Source: a virus
DNA: 57,504 bases
IMG/VR virus record: IMGVR_UViG_3300020193_000024
Span: 1 to 57,504 of that record
Reading direction: 5' to 3' (one strand)
A model generated the notes under the pieces. It ran no database searches and was not told the DNA's origin. It saw only the letters and a program-made list of their open reading frames with translations. Shown here one piece after another: positions 39,476-48,097 of the stretch. How positions within the stretch are numbered: position 1 is the first letter of the stretch; every line of letters starts with the position of its first letter. A program made the position numbers and the translations under genes.

Positions 39476-40845
39476 TATTCTATAGCATCTGCATCACGCA
39501 AGGCTGTTATCAGTTTCATCAGGTGTTTGCACATACCCTCCATTTCTAGTGGATTTGCAGGAGGCCCAATCCCGAGGGAGTTGTATTTGGCTGGTTTACG
39601 CCCATGAAGGCTGTGGTCTAGGTGATTGTAGTATGCAAACCTCCATCTAAAATCAGGGCACGAACATCTTACCAACACATCGTTTTCAACCACACTAGGT
39701 TTTTTGTACTCATACATTAGTCCATCACTAGCGATGATTCTTGTGTCGGCGTTAGTGTTATATAGTATGTTCTTGAATAAAATTTGTGGATTATATTCTT
39801 TTCCCGAGATGGAATTTTGTGCTAGTCCCTTAATGAATAAAGTCTTGACGCCTACAAAAGGTGTCCATTCCATTTGTACTATTTTGATTGGGTCAATCGA
39901 GTGCTGCCTTTTGGTAGTGCGGGGGAAGGCATCGACGGCACTTTGATGGAGGTCGTAGAGGGTGGATTCTTGTTGCTTTTGTTGCGTTTGCGGTTCGGCA
40001 GGATTCTGATTGGGTTCTGGCGGTGGCTTCATACCAAAGAATTTGCGGAATCTTGGCGATGCTTTTACATCGTCTATCTTGCCATGCGATGGGTCTATTA
40101 GTGCTAGCACAAATCCGATAATCCATCGCAATAGCTTATTCTTGGCGTTGCCATGTGCAATAGCCAAGAAAATAACCAAACCCCAGGCAATATAAGCACC
40201 CAACAAGAGTTCGCCACCAAGTACCCATTGATGCATAAGGGCTGCAATTTTAGCTAGAATACCACTGAGGAAAGCAGATGTAGCTAAGAAGTGCAGAAAA
40301 GCCAGTAATGCACCTACCAATGCTATGATGGCTTCTGCTTTAGCCCATATTGAGGCCGCTGATTTGATTTCCTTGAACTTCTCCCAAATGGTGGCAAAAT
40401 AAGTTGGTAATGCTCGAATGATTTTGCCGATATGAATGGCCTCGCCAAAATGGACAATGAGTTCGACCGCCAATGGCAGAGAACTCCTCTGCCAGACAGC
40501 GATGGCCTCTCCTGCATCTTTGTTACTCAAGACTACTTTGCCTTCGGCTTCTAGTTTCTTGGGGTCTATCGCTGCTAGTTTCCTCATGAGGTCCATAACA
40601 CTAGCTTTATTTTGCATAACCTCTAACAGTTCAGGGTGGTCATTTATTTCCCTGTGAGCAGTGACGACTTCTCTGCCTATTTCTGGAACACTAGCAGCTA
40701 TTTGATTGATTTTGTCGGCAACTGCGTCCAAGGCACCAATGCCAGCCCATACGCCTCGCCCAACAGCACTGCCCCCAGACCTCATCCAGTCGGTGAAGCC
40801 CTCGTCCATTTCAAGCCACTCAGCAAATTCTAGTGTTTCTGCCAT
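39475..40845 (-). CDS. tagged membrane protein with SWIM-like zinc finger
   Basis: 456 aa. N-terminus MAETLEFAEWLEMDEGFTDW has the capsid-targeting-like tag (F-A-E-W-L-E-M-D-E|G). Residues 170-245 contain two or three hydrophobic spans (AIIALVGALLAFLHFLATSA; LLLGAYIAWGLVIFLAIAHG; LLRWIIGFVLALI). After a Pro/Gln linker the C-terminus has CSCPDFRWRFAYYNHLDH and GMCKHLMKLI, a SWIM-like C-x-C-x(n)-C-x-H zinc finger. A packed protein with membrane spans could form a channel for DNA entry. Upstream ATACATA-N5-ATG, no ribosome site. Confidence 0.72.
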   Translation of the reverse strand: MAETLEFAEWLEMDEGFTDWMRSGGSAVGRGVWAGIGALDAVADKINQIAASVPEIGREVVTAHREINDHPELLEVMQNKASVMDLMRKLAAIDPKKLEAEGKVVLSNKDAGEAIAVWQRSSLPLAVELIVHFGEAIHIGKIIRALPTYFATIWEKFKEIKSAASIWAKAEAIIALVGALLAFLHFLATSAFLSGILAKIAALMHQWVLGGELLLGAYIAWGLVIFLAIAHGNAKNKLLRWIIGFVLALIDPSHGKIDDVKASPRFRKFFGMKPPPEPNQNPAEPQTQQKQQESTLYDLHQSAVDAFPRTTKRQHSIDPIKIVQMEWTPFVGVKTLFIKGLAQNSISGKEYNPQILFKNILYNTNADTRIIASDGLMYEYKKPSVVENDVLVRCSCPDFRWRFAYYNHLDHSLHGRKPAKYNSLGIGPPANPLEMEGMCKHLMKLITALRDADAIE

Positions 40846-40849
40846 TAAA

Positions 40850-40871
40850 ATATGTATGCGAAACTATCATA
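40850..40871. promoter_or_regulatory. two leaderless boxes for divergent genes
   Basis: On the minus strand ATACATA-N5-ATG for the gene at 40845. On the plus strand TATCATA (40865-40871) followed by AAGC and the ATG at 40876. The gap is 30 bases and neither gene has a ribosome site. Confidence 0.4.
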
Positions 40872-40875
40872 AAGC

Positions 40876-41148
40876 ATGAAAGAACAGCAACCCAAAAAAA
40901 AATTTGAAGTTAAGTTCCGTATCTTGCCTGATGGAACTATGGAAAAAGACGTTTTCATAGACGGAGAACGTCTTGACTATTCCATTAGTATCAACGATTA
41001 TTTGGAGGCATCCAAAATGGGGCCTCAGTTCAAACACGCAGTCCAAGACGATATTGTGAAGCATTTTACTAACTCTGTGTCGGAATTTCTAGGACGGCAC
41101 GTTACTATAGAAGAGATTCAAGAAGCTATCAAAACCGGCTGGATTTAA
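40876..41148 (+). CDS. small conserved-looking protein, unknown
   Basis: 90 aa. Begins MKEQQPKKKFEVKFRILPDG; body alpha/beta (DYSISINDYLEASKMGPQFK; FLGRHVTIEEIQEAIKTGWI). Not recognised. The next gene begins 1 base after the stop. Confidence 0.6.
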   Translation: MKEQQPKKKFEVKFRILPDGTMEKDVFIDGERLDYSISINDYLEASKMGPQFKHAVQDDIVKHFTNSVSEFLGRHVTIEEIQEAIKTGWI

Positions 41149-41149
41149 C

Positions 41150-42862
41150 ATGGCACGACCTAGAACACATAATCTTGAAAATCGAGAGTTCGGCAACTGG
41201 ACAGTGATTCGCTTAGACGACAGTAGGGCCGACAGGTGGATTTGTCGCTGCAATTGTGGGGTTACTAAGTCTATAAATACTGCAAAGTTGCTAAATAGGT
41301 CAACTCTTAGTTGTGCTGAATGTTACAAAAAAAGACGACACAAGTCTGGTAACATTCCGAGCAAGTTATGGCATGCTATTGTTTATGGTGCAAAATCAAG
41401 AAATTTAGACCTAACCGTTAGCCCTGATTATATATGGGGTTTATTCCTGTCCCAGCAAAGCAGGTGCGCTATTTCTGGTCAGAAGCTAGCAATGGGGGAC
41501 ACTGCATCTTTAGACAGAATTGATTCCGCCCGAGGATACGCTCCAGGAAATGTACAATGGGTACACAAGTCCATCAATATGTCAAAAAGAAACTTGGCCG
41601 ATGAATCTTTTATCGACTTGTGTCATGTTGTTTCTGGTCATTGTCGTCAAGAATTAGAAAAAACTAACAGTGTTATCCCTTCGCTTGAGAAGTTTATTTT
41701 AGTGGATGGCTTTCGCATTGTTCCAGACCTGAGAAAGAGCTACAGTTCTTGGATAGTAGATAAACAAAACGGCAAAAAATACCTGGACTGTTTTGGTAAT
41801 TTTGGCAGCCAAGCACTTGGCTGGAATTATCCTTCCTTAGTTGCACGCAATGATGAATTAGCATCGGTTATAACTACAAAAATAGCTCATAGTGACATTT
41901 ACACTGAGTATTACGACAAGTTCGTGAGAATTTTTGCTAGCACCATGCCACAGTTTGAAAAGTTCTTCTTTATAGCTGGAGGAGCTTTGGCTGTGGAAAA
42001 TAGCCTTAAAGCAGCGTTTGACTGGAAGGTTCAGAAGTTAGGCATTCAAAATAACGAAGAAAGAATCAATAAGCTTGACGTTATCCACTTTGAAAATGCT
42101 TTTCACGGAAGAAGCGGATATACTCTTTCTCTAACCAATAGTTCTCCCGTTAAGACAAAATGGTATCCAAAATTTCCCTGGACAAGAGTGCCAATAAGTG
42201 ATTTAGGGCTAGAACAGGTTGAAAAGGCACTAAAAGAGAACAATGCCGCAGCAGTTATCATCGAACCTATTTTGGGCGAAGGGGGTGATATACACAATAC
42301 CAAAGAGTTCCTTGAAACTCTGCGGCGTTTAACTTTAGAATATGAATGCCTGCTTATTTTCGACGAAGTGCAAACATGTTTTTCTACAGGGAAAGCTTGG
42401 TGTTATCAACACCATTCATGCGTTCCTGATTTGATTTCTTTTGCCAAGAAAGTTCAAGTTGGTGGATTTGCCGCAACGGACAGAGTTAATTTGGAAAGTA
42501 ACGTCCTTAACACTCCAGGCCGAATCAACTCGACTTTTGGTGCTGACATTGTGGACTTGGTAAGGGCAACCATTATATTGGAAGTCATTGCTAAAGAAAA
42601 GTTACTCGATAATGCAGCCAAAGTTGGTGAGTATTTTGTCGAAAAACTTAAAGAGTTGGGCTTACTTAATGCTAGAGGTAAAGGCTCGATGATTGCGTTT
42701 GACCTTTCTACTACAGAAGAAAGGGACCACATGCATAACAAGCTGTGTGAAAAGATGCTGTGTCTAAAGTGTGGGGCGAAATCTATTCGATTCCGCCCAC
42801 ACCTGTCATTCTCGGAGGAGGATGCCGATTCTGCTATTGAGATTCTTAAAGCTTGCGCTTAG
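41150..42862 (+). CDS. HNH endonuclease fused to L-lysine 6-aminotransferase
   Basis: 570 aa in one open frame. Residues 1-165 are an HNH nuclease: zinc ribbon FGNWTVIRLDDSRADRWICR...CNCG...CAEC, then CAISGQKLAMGDTASLDRID and NVQWVHKSINMSKRNLADES. Residues from about 173 to the end are a class III PLP aminotransferase closest to lysine-epsilon-aminotransferase: LEKFILVDGFRIVPDL, YLDCFGNFGSQALGWN, AGGALAVENSLKAAFDWK, FENAFHGRSGYTLSLTN, LLIFDEVQTCFSTG (Asp for PLP), DLISFAKKVQVGGFA (Schiff-base Lys at 433/434), PGRINSTFGADIVDLVR and SIRFRPHLSFS. Almost the whole enzyme is present; only its first ~15-20 residues are missing. No internal ATG at the junction. Confidence 0.85.
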   Translation: MARPRTHNLENREFGNWTVIRLDDSRADRWICRCNCGVTKSINTAKLLNRSTLSCAECYKKRRHKSGNIPSKLWHAIVYGAKSRNLDLTVSPDYIWGLFLSQQSRCAISGQKLAMGDTASLDRIDSARGYAPGNVQWVHKSINMSKRNLADESFIDLCHVVSGHCRQELEKTNSVIPSLEKFILVDGFRIVPDLRKSYSSWIVDKQNGKKYLDCFGNFGSQALGWNYPSLVARNDELASVITTKIAHSDIYTEYYDKFVRIFASTMPQFEKFFFIAGGALAVENSLKAAFDWKVQKLGIQNNEERINKLDVIHFENAFHGRSGYTLSLTNSSPVKTKWYPKFPWTRVPISDLGLEQVEKALKENNAAAVIIEPILGEGGDIHNTKEFLETLRRLTLEYECLLIFDEVQTCFSTGKAWCYQHHSCVPDLISFAKKVQVGGFAATDRVNLESNVLNTPGRINSTFGADIVDLVRATIILEVIAKEKLLDNAAKVGEYFVEKLKELGLLNARGKGSMIAFDLSTTEERDHMHNKLCEKMLCLKCGAKSIRFRPHLSFSEEDADSAIEILKACA

Positions 42863-43557
42863 GGTGCTATTCTGTATGGCTTACTTTTGTCCGCATCGTC
42901 GGCTGCATTCTGCTTAGCATGTTGTTGTGCGAAGTGGTCGCTTACTTTCTTCCAAATAGCCGGGAAGTCCTTGTTGCCTTTTAGGTACGGATAGTTCTTG
43001 AAGATGTCCGCCAGTGGTGGCATCTGCATAGGATTCTGTGGGGCTGCTGGCTTAGCTGGTGCTGGAGTGGCAGTTGCTAATGGGTCTGTGCTAGCTGCTT
43101 GAGTGCCTGGCTGCGTTCCAGGGGCTATTCTAGGCTTCTGAGCATTGTCGGGTGGTGGAGTTAGGTTAACGCCGCCACCGTCTTGTTGTACGGTTGGCAC
43201 TGCTGCGCCAGCGTTGGCAAACTTGTCGGCGTACTGAGAGCCTGCCCATTTGTTTTTCAGCTTTTCAGCTTTTGCTGCATCTTGGGTCGAACTTCCATCG
43301 TTCCAGCCAGACCAGTCGCCTGCGGTCTTGAATGCATTCTTTATGCCGCCCCAAGCATTACCTACAGCACCTTTTGCTTTATTCCAAACGCCGCCTAAAC
43401 CGCCAGTTAGTCCTTCGTTAATCTGCCGGTCGGTGGAACAAATAATCCACTCCTCGAATTCGGCTACGTCGATGTTATTCTTGACGACGAATTCGGCCAA
43501 TTTTTGAATGTTCTTGTCACGAACCTGATTAACTAGGAAACTTTCAAAACTCTTCAT
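42859..43557 (-). CDS. tagged Gly/Pro-rich protein, head-packaged candidate
   Basis: 232 aa. Begins MKSFESFLVNQVRDKN (tag-like), followed by a helical part ending INEGLTGGLGGVWNKAKGAV. I-N-E|G is a T4 gp21-type cleavage consensus, so the first 52 residues may be a propeptide. Then come a Gly/Ala/Lys helix that could touch membranes and a Pro/Gln/Thr linker. The short C-terminal domain (DIFKNYPYLKGNKDFPAIWK) is helical. AGGAGGA before the ATG, and a CTAAATA box 21 bases upstream inside the previous stop. Confidence 0.68.
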   Translation of the reverse strand: MKSFESFLVNQVRDKNIQKLAEFVVKNNIDVAEFEEWIICSTDRQINEGLTGGLGGVWNKAKGAVGNAWGGIKNAFKTAGDWSGWNDGSSTQDAAKAEKLKNKWAGSQYADKFANAGAAVPTVQQDGGGVNLTPPPDNAQKPRIAPGTQPGTQAASTDPLATATPAPAKPAAPQNPMQMPPLADIFKNYPYLKGNKDFPAIWKKVSDHFAQQHAKQNAADDADKSKPYRIAP

Positions 43558-43578
43558 CTATCCTCCTGGTTTGTTATA

Positions 43579-43585
43579 TATTTAG
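43579..43585 (-). promoter_or_regulatory. late-type box CTAAATA
   Basis: CTAAATA on the minus strand, overlapping the stop codon of the protease gene, 21 bases before ATG 43557; an AGGAGGA ribosome site lies between. Confidence 0.5.
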
Positions 43586-44379
43586 TCATCGTCGATTATT
43601 TCAATATCTCTCATATACTTGATTTGATAAATTGGCAGTCTAGGAATCTCGTCGTTATTCCAAGCGAAAGAAAGAGCATTATTATTTTGGGTGTTCCAAG
43701 TAGCCAGCCTGTGCATGGGAACGGCGTAGGACATGAGGGGTATTAACTGCTTAGTACCTCCAGGCCCCTCTCTGGCACGAATCATAATCATGATGCCCAC
43801 CACCTTGTAATTGTTGAACAAGGCAGAACCAGAGTCGCCTGGAAGCGTATGAATGGTTGTACGAATCAATTCGGAATGACGACCCAACCTGGTCTTTACA
43901 GAACTCACTTTACCTACATCCAGACGAGGTTCGTCCCCGAGGCCGCATCCTATGCGTAGCACATCATTACCAATGTAAAGTTTTGAATCGAAATCAATTT
44001 CTGCTGTTGGCATTTTCTTGGAACTAACGAATACTCCTACCGCTAGGTCTTGTTCCAGATTGACGTCGTAGAAAGAACAAGGCAGAATCAAGTGGCCTCT
44101 TATGGTAGAATCATTGTATTCGTAAACATGAACGTTAAAATCGCCAGGATGGTTTGCAACATGACCAGCAGTAATAAAAACGTTCTGCCATTCAGAACCA
44201 ACCTTCGTGCTGCGAACGATTACGCCCGTGCCTCCAGTTTCCCTTCCCTCAAGCGCAACCATTACGGTTGGATACAAACACTTATTGTGCAGTTTCAAAT
44301 CAGGGGTGTCGGCAAAACAACGGGTGGGAACAGTTAATAACAAAAGAAAGAGAAGGATAGTGTGTTTACAGATGCTCAT
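43582..44379 (-). CDS. secreted trypsin-like serine protease
   Basis: 265 aa. Signal peptide MSICKHTILLFLLLLTVPTR...CFA|D. Catalytic triad in order: ITAGHV (His), NLEQDLAVGVF (Asp), LPGDSGSALFN (Ser). Chymotrypsin-fold strands are evident (MVALEGRETGGTGVIV; YKVVGIMIMIR). Cysteines (LPCSF, IGCGL) could form a disulfide outside the cytoplasm. The target could be host surface proteins. Leaderless CTAAATA-N5-ATG box. Confidence 0.82.
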   Translation of the reverse strand: MSICKHTILLFLLLLTVPTRCFADTPDLKLHNKCLYPTVMVALEGRETGGTGVIVRSTKVGSEWQNVFITAGHVANHPGDFNVHVYEYNDSTIRGHLILPCSFYDVNLEQDLAVGVFVSSKKMPTAEIDFDSKLYIGNDVLRIGCGLGDEPRLDVGKVSSVKTRLGRHSELIRTTIHTLPGDSGSALFNNYKVVGIMIMIRAREGPGGTKQLIPLMSYAVPMHRLATWNTQNNNALSFAWNNDEIPRLPIYQIKYMRDIEIIDDD

Positions 44380-44384
44380 GTTAT

Positions 44385-44391
44385 TATTTAG
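44385..44391 (-). promoter_or_regulatory. leaderless late-type box CTAAATA-N5-ATG
   Basis: On the minus strand CTAAATA-ATAAC-ATG (ATG 44379). Confidence 0.55.
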
Positions 44392-44458
44392 AAACTGTGA
44401 AGACTATTTGTACCTCTTTCCCTAAGAATTACTCTTTCAATAGCTGAGGATACTATCT

Positions 44459-45727
44459 ATGTCAATGCTAGAAGACGCCAAAAAGCAGTTAGAAGCTGCG
44501 TACAAATTTGCAGAAATCGACCCGGAAAGCTGGGAGCGTCTGCAATATCCCCAACGTACTCTTCAATGTGCAATTCCTATGCGCCACGATGATGGCACTC
44601 TCAAGATATACAAGGCGTTCAGGTGTCAGTATGATACCACACTTGGCCCTGGAAAAGGAGGCATCCGGTTTCATCCCGCTGTGGACCGTGACCATGTGGA
44701 GGCTTTGGCCTTCTGGATGACTTTTAAGTGTGCCGTCGTCAAAATCCCCTTCGGCGGCGCAAAGGGTGGAATATCAGTTGACGCCAAATCTTTATCCCAC
44801 CGGGAGTTAGAAAGATTAAGCAAGGCATACATAGCTGCCTACGCCGACTTCATTGGTCCCGACGTAGACATCCCTGCGCCCGATATGTACACCGACGAGC
44901 GGGTCATGGGGTGGATGTATAGCGAATACCGCAAGATTAAGGGTGGACACCCCAAGAACATTGTTACAGGGCTTCCTGTGGCTCTAGGGGGCATCGAAGG
45001 CCGCAACTCGGCGACTGGTTACGGCGGTTACTATGTTCTGGAGAACGTTCTGACCCATAAAGACTTCCCTTTGAAGTTCGACAAACCAATTAGCATAGCC
45101 CTACAAGGTTTTGGCAAGGTGGGTTACTGGTTCGCAGAGAAGTGCATGGGGGCCAAACTGCCTATCAACATTGTGGCTATTTCTAATGAGTATGGCGGCA
45201 CTTATTGCCATGCCGGGCTAACTCCGGTACAATGTCGGCAGTCGTTAGATACAACGGCTGAGAAGGCATGGGGTCAAGGGACTCCAATCAGCAATGACGA
45301 ACTCCTGGGGCTAGATGTCGATGTACTGGTTCCAGCCGCCATTGAGAACGTAATCACGGCAAAAAATGTGGACGCTATCAAGGCTAAGGCGATTCTGGAA
45401 CTGGCAAACGGCCCAATTACAGCCGAAGCTGACTCTATTCTATATGACCGTGGGACTGTAGTGGTGCCGGATATTCTGGCGAATGCAGGTGGTGTAGTTG
45501 TATCCTACTTCGAGTGGGTGCAAAACCGAAATGGTCAAGAAAAGACCATTGAAGAAGTAGATGCCGGGCTTAGAAAGATAATGGGGTACGCAACAGAGCG
45601 AACCCTGTCCAGGTACTTCAAGCATAAGATTAGCATGAGAACTGCTGCTTATGCTCTGGCTTTAAGGAGAATTGCCGCAGCTAACGAATGCCTTGGCAAT
45701 AGGTCTTACTTTCATCAAGGAGTGTAA
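44459..45727 (+). CDS. gdhA: glutamate (Glu/Leu/Phe/Val-type) dehydrogenase
   Basis: Interconverts glutamate and 2-oxoglutarate plus ammonia with NAD(P). 422 aa, full family length. All key parts are there: GPGKGGIRFHP, FKCAVVKIPFGGAKGG (catalytic Lys 102), PDVDIPAPDMYTDERVMGWM (catalytic Asp 142), GLPVALGGIEGRNSATGYGG and the Rossmann ALQGFGKVGYW (about 215-224). It is a complete metabolic enzyme 1.6 kb from a lysine aminotransferase, whose co-substrates are the same 2-oxoglutarate and glutamate. TGAGGA is a distant ribosome site. Its stop overlaps the next ATG. Confidence 0.93.
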   Translation: MSMLEDAKKQLEAAYKFAEIDPESWERLQYPQRTLQCAIPMRHDDGTLKIYKAFRCQYDTTLGPGKGGIRFHPAVDRDHVEALAFWMTFKCAVVKIPFGGAKGGISVDAKSLSHRELERLSKAYIAAYADFIGPDVDIPAPDMYTDERVMGWMYSEYRKIKGGHPKNIVTGLPVALGGIEGRNSATGYGGYYVLENVLTHKDFPLKFDKPISIALQGFGKVGYWFAEKCMGAKLPINIVAISNEYGGTYCHAGLTPVQCRQSLDTTAEKAWGQGTPISNDELLGLDVDVLVPAAIENVITAKNVDAIKAKAILELANGPITAEADSILYDRGTVVVPDILANAGGVVVSYFEWVQNRNGQEKTIEEVDAGLRKIMGYATERTLSRYFKHKISMRTAAYALALRRIAAANECLGNRSYFHQGV

Positions 45728-45936
45728 TGAGTGAAGATAGCTACATCTACGTTGAAGATAACAAAACCGTCCGTGTACAATGCGTCGAGTGTCATGAGAA
45801 GAACAATCTTGGCGAACTTTGGAGTGCAAGCAATGGGTATGGACCGTGGGACTTTATTTGCAAGTGCGGTAAGGTCATCCATCGTCATAAAGGGAAAGAT
45901 GAAAATACGACCAGCGTTCAAGATACACGGGGGTAA
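45727..45936 (+). CDS. small zinc-ribbon protein
   Basis: 69 aa with CVECHEKN and ICKCGKVIHRH, two Cys pairs of a zinc ribbon, and GELWSASNGYGPWDF between. The ATG overlaps the dehydrogenase stop (TAATG), and the 3' end overlaps the methylase gene, so it belongs to the same operon. Confidence 0.65.
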   Translation: MSEDSYIYVEDNKTVRVQCVECHEKNNLGELWSASNGYGPWDFICKCGKVIHRHKGKDENTTSVQDTRG

Positions 45937-46693
45937 GTATTACTTGTGCCAATGGGTTCTGGACAATTTCCCTGTTGGCTACGAGAACCTTACCTACGTC
46001 GAGCCTTTCTCTGGTGCCGCTAGTGTTATGATGAACAAGCATCCCTCTCAGGAGGAATGCCTTAATGACCTAGACAGCGGTATCGTAGCGATACTGCGTG
46101 TAGTGCGTGACCAGTGTGATGAGTTTGTCGCTCGCCTCAAGAAGACCAAGTATACCAAGGAGAACTTTGAACTAGCCCTCACCAGGAAGGAGTTCGCTAG
46201 TGATTTGGACCATGCCGTTAATGAGTTTGTGTTGCGAAGAATGAGTAGAGGCGGATTGAAAACTGCCTTCGCCTGGTCTGAACGGAAGAGGGGTGGTCGG
46301 CCTGGAGATGAGAATGCATGGAACACCATGCACAAGGTTCTGCCTATTATTTCCGAACGCCTACAGTCGGTTTACATCTTGAACCGCCCCGCAGCCGAAG
46401 TCATTAAAGCATTCAATCTCCCAAACACGTTACTCTACATTGACCCACCTTATCTTCCTGATACCCGCTTGAGCAAAAACGCCTACCAGTTTGAAATGGA
46501 CACTGATGACCATATTGCCTTAGCCGACCAGTTGAAGGCTTTCCGTGGTAAGGTCTTGGTAAGCGGCTACCCCTCCACCCTATACACCCGTTTGTATAAG
46601 GGCTGGCGGTGTGAAAAGAAGAAGATAGTCAATCACGCTTCGCAGCAGAAGCAAAAACCAGTTAAGCTTGAAGTGCTTTGGATGAACTACTAG
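45899..46693 (+). CDS. dam: DNA adenine methyltransferase (D12 class)
   Basis: 264 aa. Methylates adenine N6 in DNA. AdoMet site YVEPFSGAASVMMNK, catalytic motif LLYIDPPYLPDT (DPPY). HGGKYYLCQWVLDNFP at the N-terminus and KVLVSGYPSTLYT before the end are usual for the class. I chose ATG 45899 (MKIRPAFKIHGGKY) because AGGGAAAG precedes it; the longer frame is the overlapping gene. Likely to protect phage DNA from host restriction. No cognate endonuclease is recognised. Confidence 0.85.
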   Translation: MKIRPAFKIHGGKYYLCQWVLDNFPVGYENLTYVEPFSGAASVMMNKHPSQEECLNDLDSGIVAILRVVRDQCDEFVARLKKTKYTKENFELALTRKEFASDLDHAVNEFVLRRMSRGGLKTAFAWSERKRGGRPGDENAWNTMHKVLPIISERLQSVYILNRPAAEVIKAFNLPNTLLYIDPPYLPDTRLSKNAYQFEMDTDDHIALADQLKAFRGKVLVSGYPSTLYTRLYKGWRCEKKKIVNHASQQKQKPVKLEVLWMNY

Positions 46694-46762
46694 TTTTGCT
46701 CTTGTTTTTTTTGTTTATTTCTAGGACACTACAGAAAGTAACTTCAAATACAGGAGAAACTG

Positions 46763-48088
46763 ATGGAAATTCTAGGAACAAACCCAATTTGGCTTGGCGA
46801 AATTGTAGAGAGAGTTGATGTTAGGAAAAGCTTGTTCATTCCTGGGCACCAAAAGCTCAGATGGGATGCTTGGCTTGAACGTCAAAAGTGGGATTGGTAT
46901 TATAATACCATTCTACCTGCTTTCAAAAAGGGCAGAGATACAGGTCGCACCCCTATTGTTTCAGGGTTTGTTATTACTTACGAATTAGCTGGCGACAAAC
47001 TGAGAATAAAGTATCTCAACGATGGCGCAAATCGCACTTATCATTCCATTCGATTTTTGCGAGCGCAATTCAAAGCACTCGCAACAACAGATAAAGGCAA
47101 GAGCGATTTGGCTCTTTTCGAGCAGGTTATTCATGAATGCCAGATTTATGAGCAGTCCAAACTTTTCGATGGAGAGCCAGAGGCGGTCAATGACTACATC
47201 AACGCCAACAGTAAAGGGACGGTTGCAACACCTTATGAACTTCTAGGTGCAGAATTTGTTGCCAAGCTTCCCGATTATGAAACTGTTTGGACTCCGATTT
47301 TTGAAAAGATTCAGGTAGCGGTAAATAAGAACTTGTCGTTTTTAGGGTTCGACCCAGACAAGCTCAAACGGGAAACCTTACACAAGTTCAAGAGAGATAA
47401 TCTCGCCCATTTTGTTCGTTTCCTTGGTGCCTACACAAACAAATGGAAGCCATGTGTCACCAATAAAGTGATTGACTGGAATAATCCAAGACACAGGGAG
47501 GTAGAAAGGAATTGCTTGCAACTATTTTTGAGTACGTCCGTAGAAGAAATAAAGGAAAAGCTAGAGGAGTTTGCTTTGTTTGTGGAAGACAAGGTAGCTC
47601 TCTATCGACAAATCCGTGCCGAAAAAGGCATACAGTTTCTTTCACAAACATCAACAAGCATGAGATGGTGGATTACTTTTGCCATCTGGCATCATAACAA
47701 TGGGTTCAAAGATAGCACTCTGCGGAAATTTACAGAAAAGTACCTGGATTGCAACGGCGGTGGTACAACGCTTTTGTACAAAAAAGCAAGCCAACCAGGG
47801 TTTTCTAATACTAACACCAAACTTCAAGACTTGTGTAACTTGACGGGTATGTACAAAGCATTTGGGCTTAAACCCACAGAGGTTGAAATCATAGATGGCA
47901 AACGCAAAAAGCCCAAGCCTTGTGTGCCTGGCTTTGTTCAAAGTCACTTTAAGTCATTTGCTGCCAACGGTGATGGAGAAACTCTTCCAGAGAACAGACG
48001 AGAGAACGCAAAGCGGTCAGCAAGGGACGCAGAACCAGCGGAAGTGAAGAGAATCCGTAAGGCTAATGCAAAAACGCCAAAAGCTTGA
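46763..48088 (+). CDS. DUF262/ParB-like protein
   Basis: 441 aa. The N-terminal 100 residues read SLFIPGHQKLRWDAWLERQK ... PIVSGFVITYE ... IKYLNDGANRTYHSI, which recalls the DUF262 plan (F-x-I-P-x-Y-Q-R-x-Y-x-W, then a D-G-Q-Q-R-x-T motif). Here the Q-Q-R is replaced by A-N-R, so the nucleotide site may differ. A helical middle and a charged C-terminus follow. DUF262 proteins occur in restriction of modified DNA (GmrSD) and in ParB-like nucleases. It lies 70 bases after the adenine methylase. AGGAG before the ATG. Confidence 0.5.
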   Translation: MEILGTNPIWLGEIVERVDVRKSLFIPGHQKLRWDAWLERQKWDWYYNTILPAFKKGRDTGRTPIVSGFVITYELAGDKLRIKYLNDGANRTYHSIRFLRAQFKALATTDKGKSDLALFEQVIHECQIYEQSKLFDGEPEAVNDYINANSKGTVATPYELLGAEFVAKLPDYETVWTPIFEKIQVAVNKNLSFLGFDPDKLKRETLHKFKRDNLAHFVRFLGAYTNKWKPCVTNKVIDWNNPRHREVERNCLQLFLSTSVEEIKEKLEEFALFVEDKVALYRQIRAEKGIQFLSQTSTSMRWWITFAIWHHNNGFKDSTLRKFTEKYLDCNGGGTTLLYKKASQPGFSNTNTKLQDLCNLTGMYKAFGLKPTEVEIIDGKRKKPKPCVPGFVQSHFKSFAANGDGETLPENRRENAKRSARDAEPAEVKRIRKANAKTPKA

Positions 48089-48097
48089 AACAAAAAA

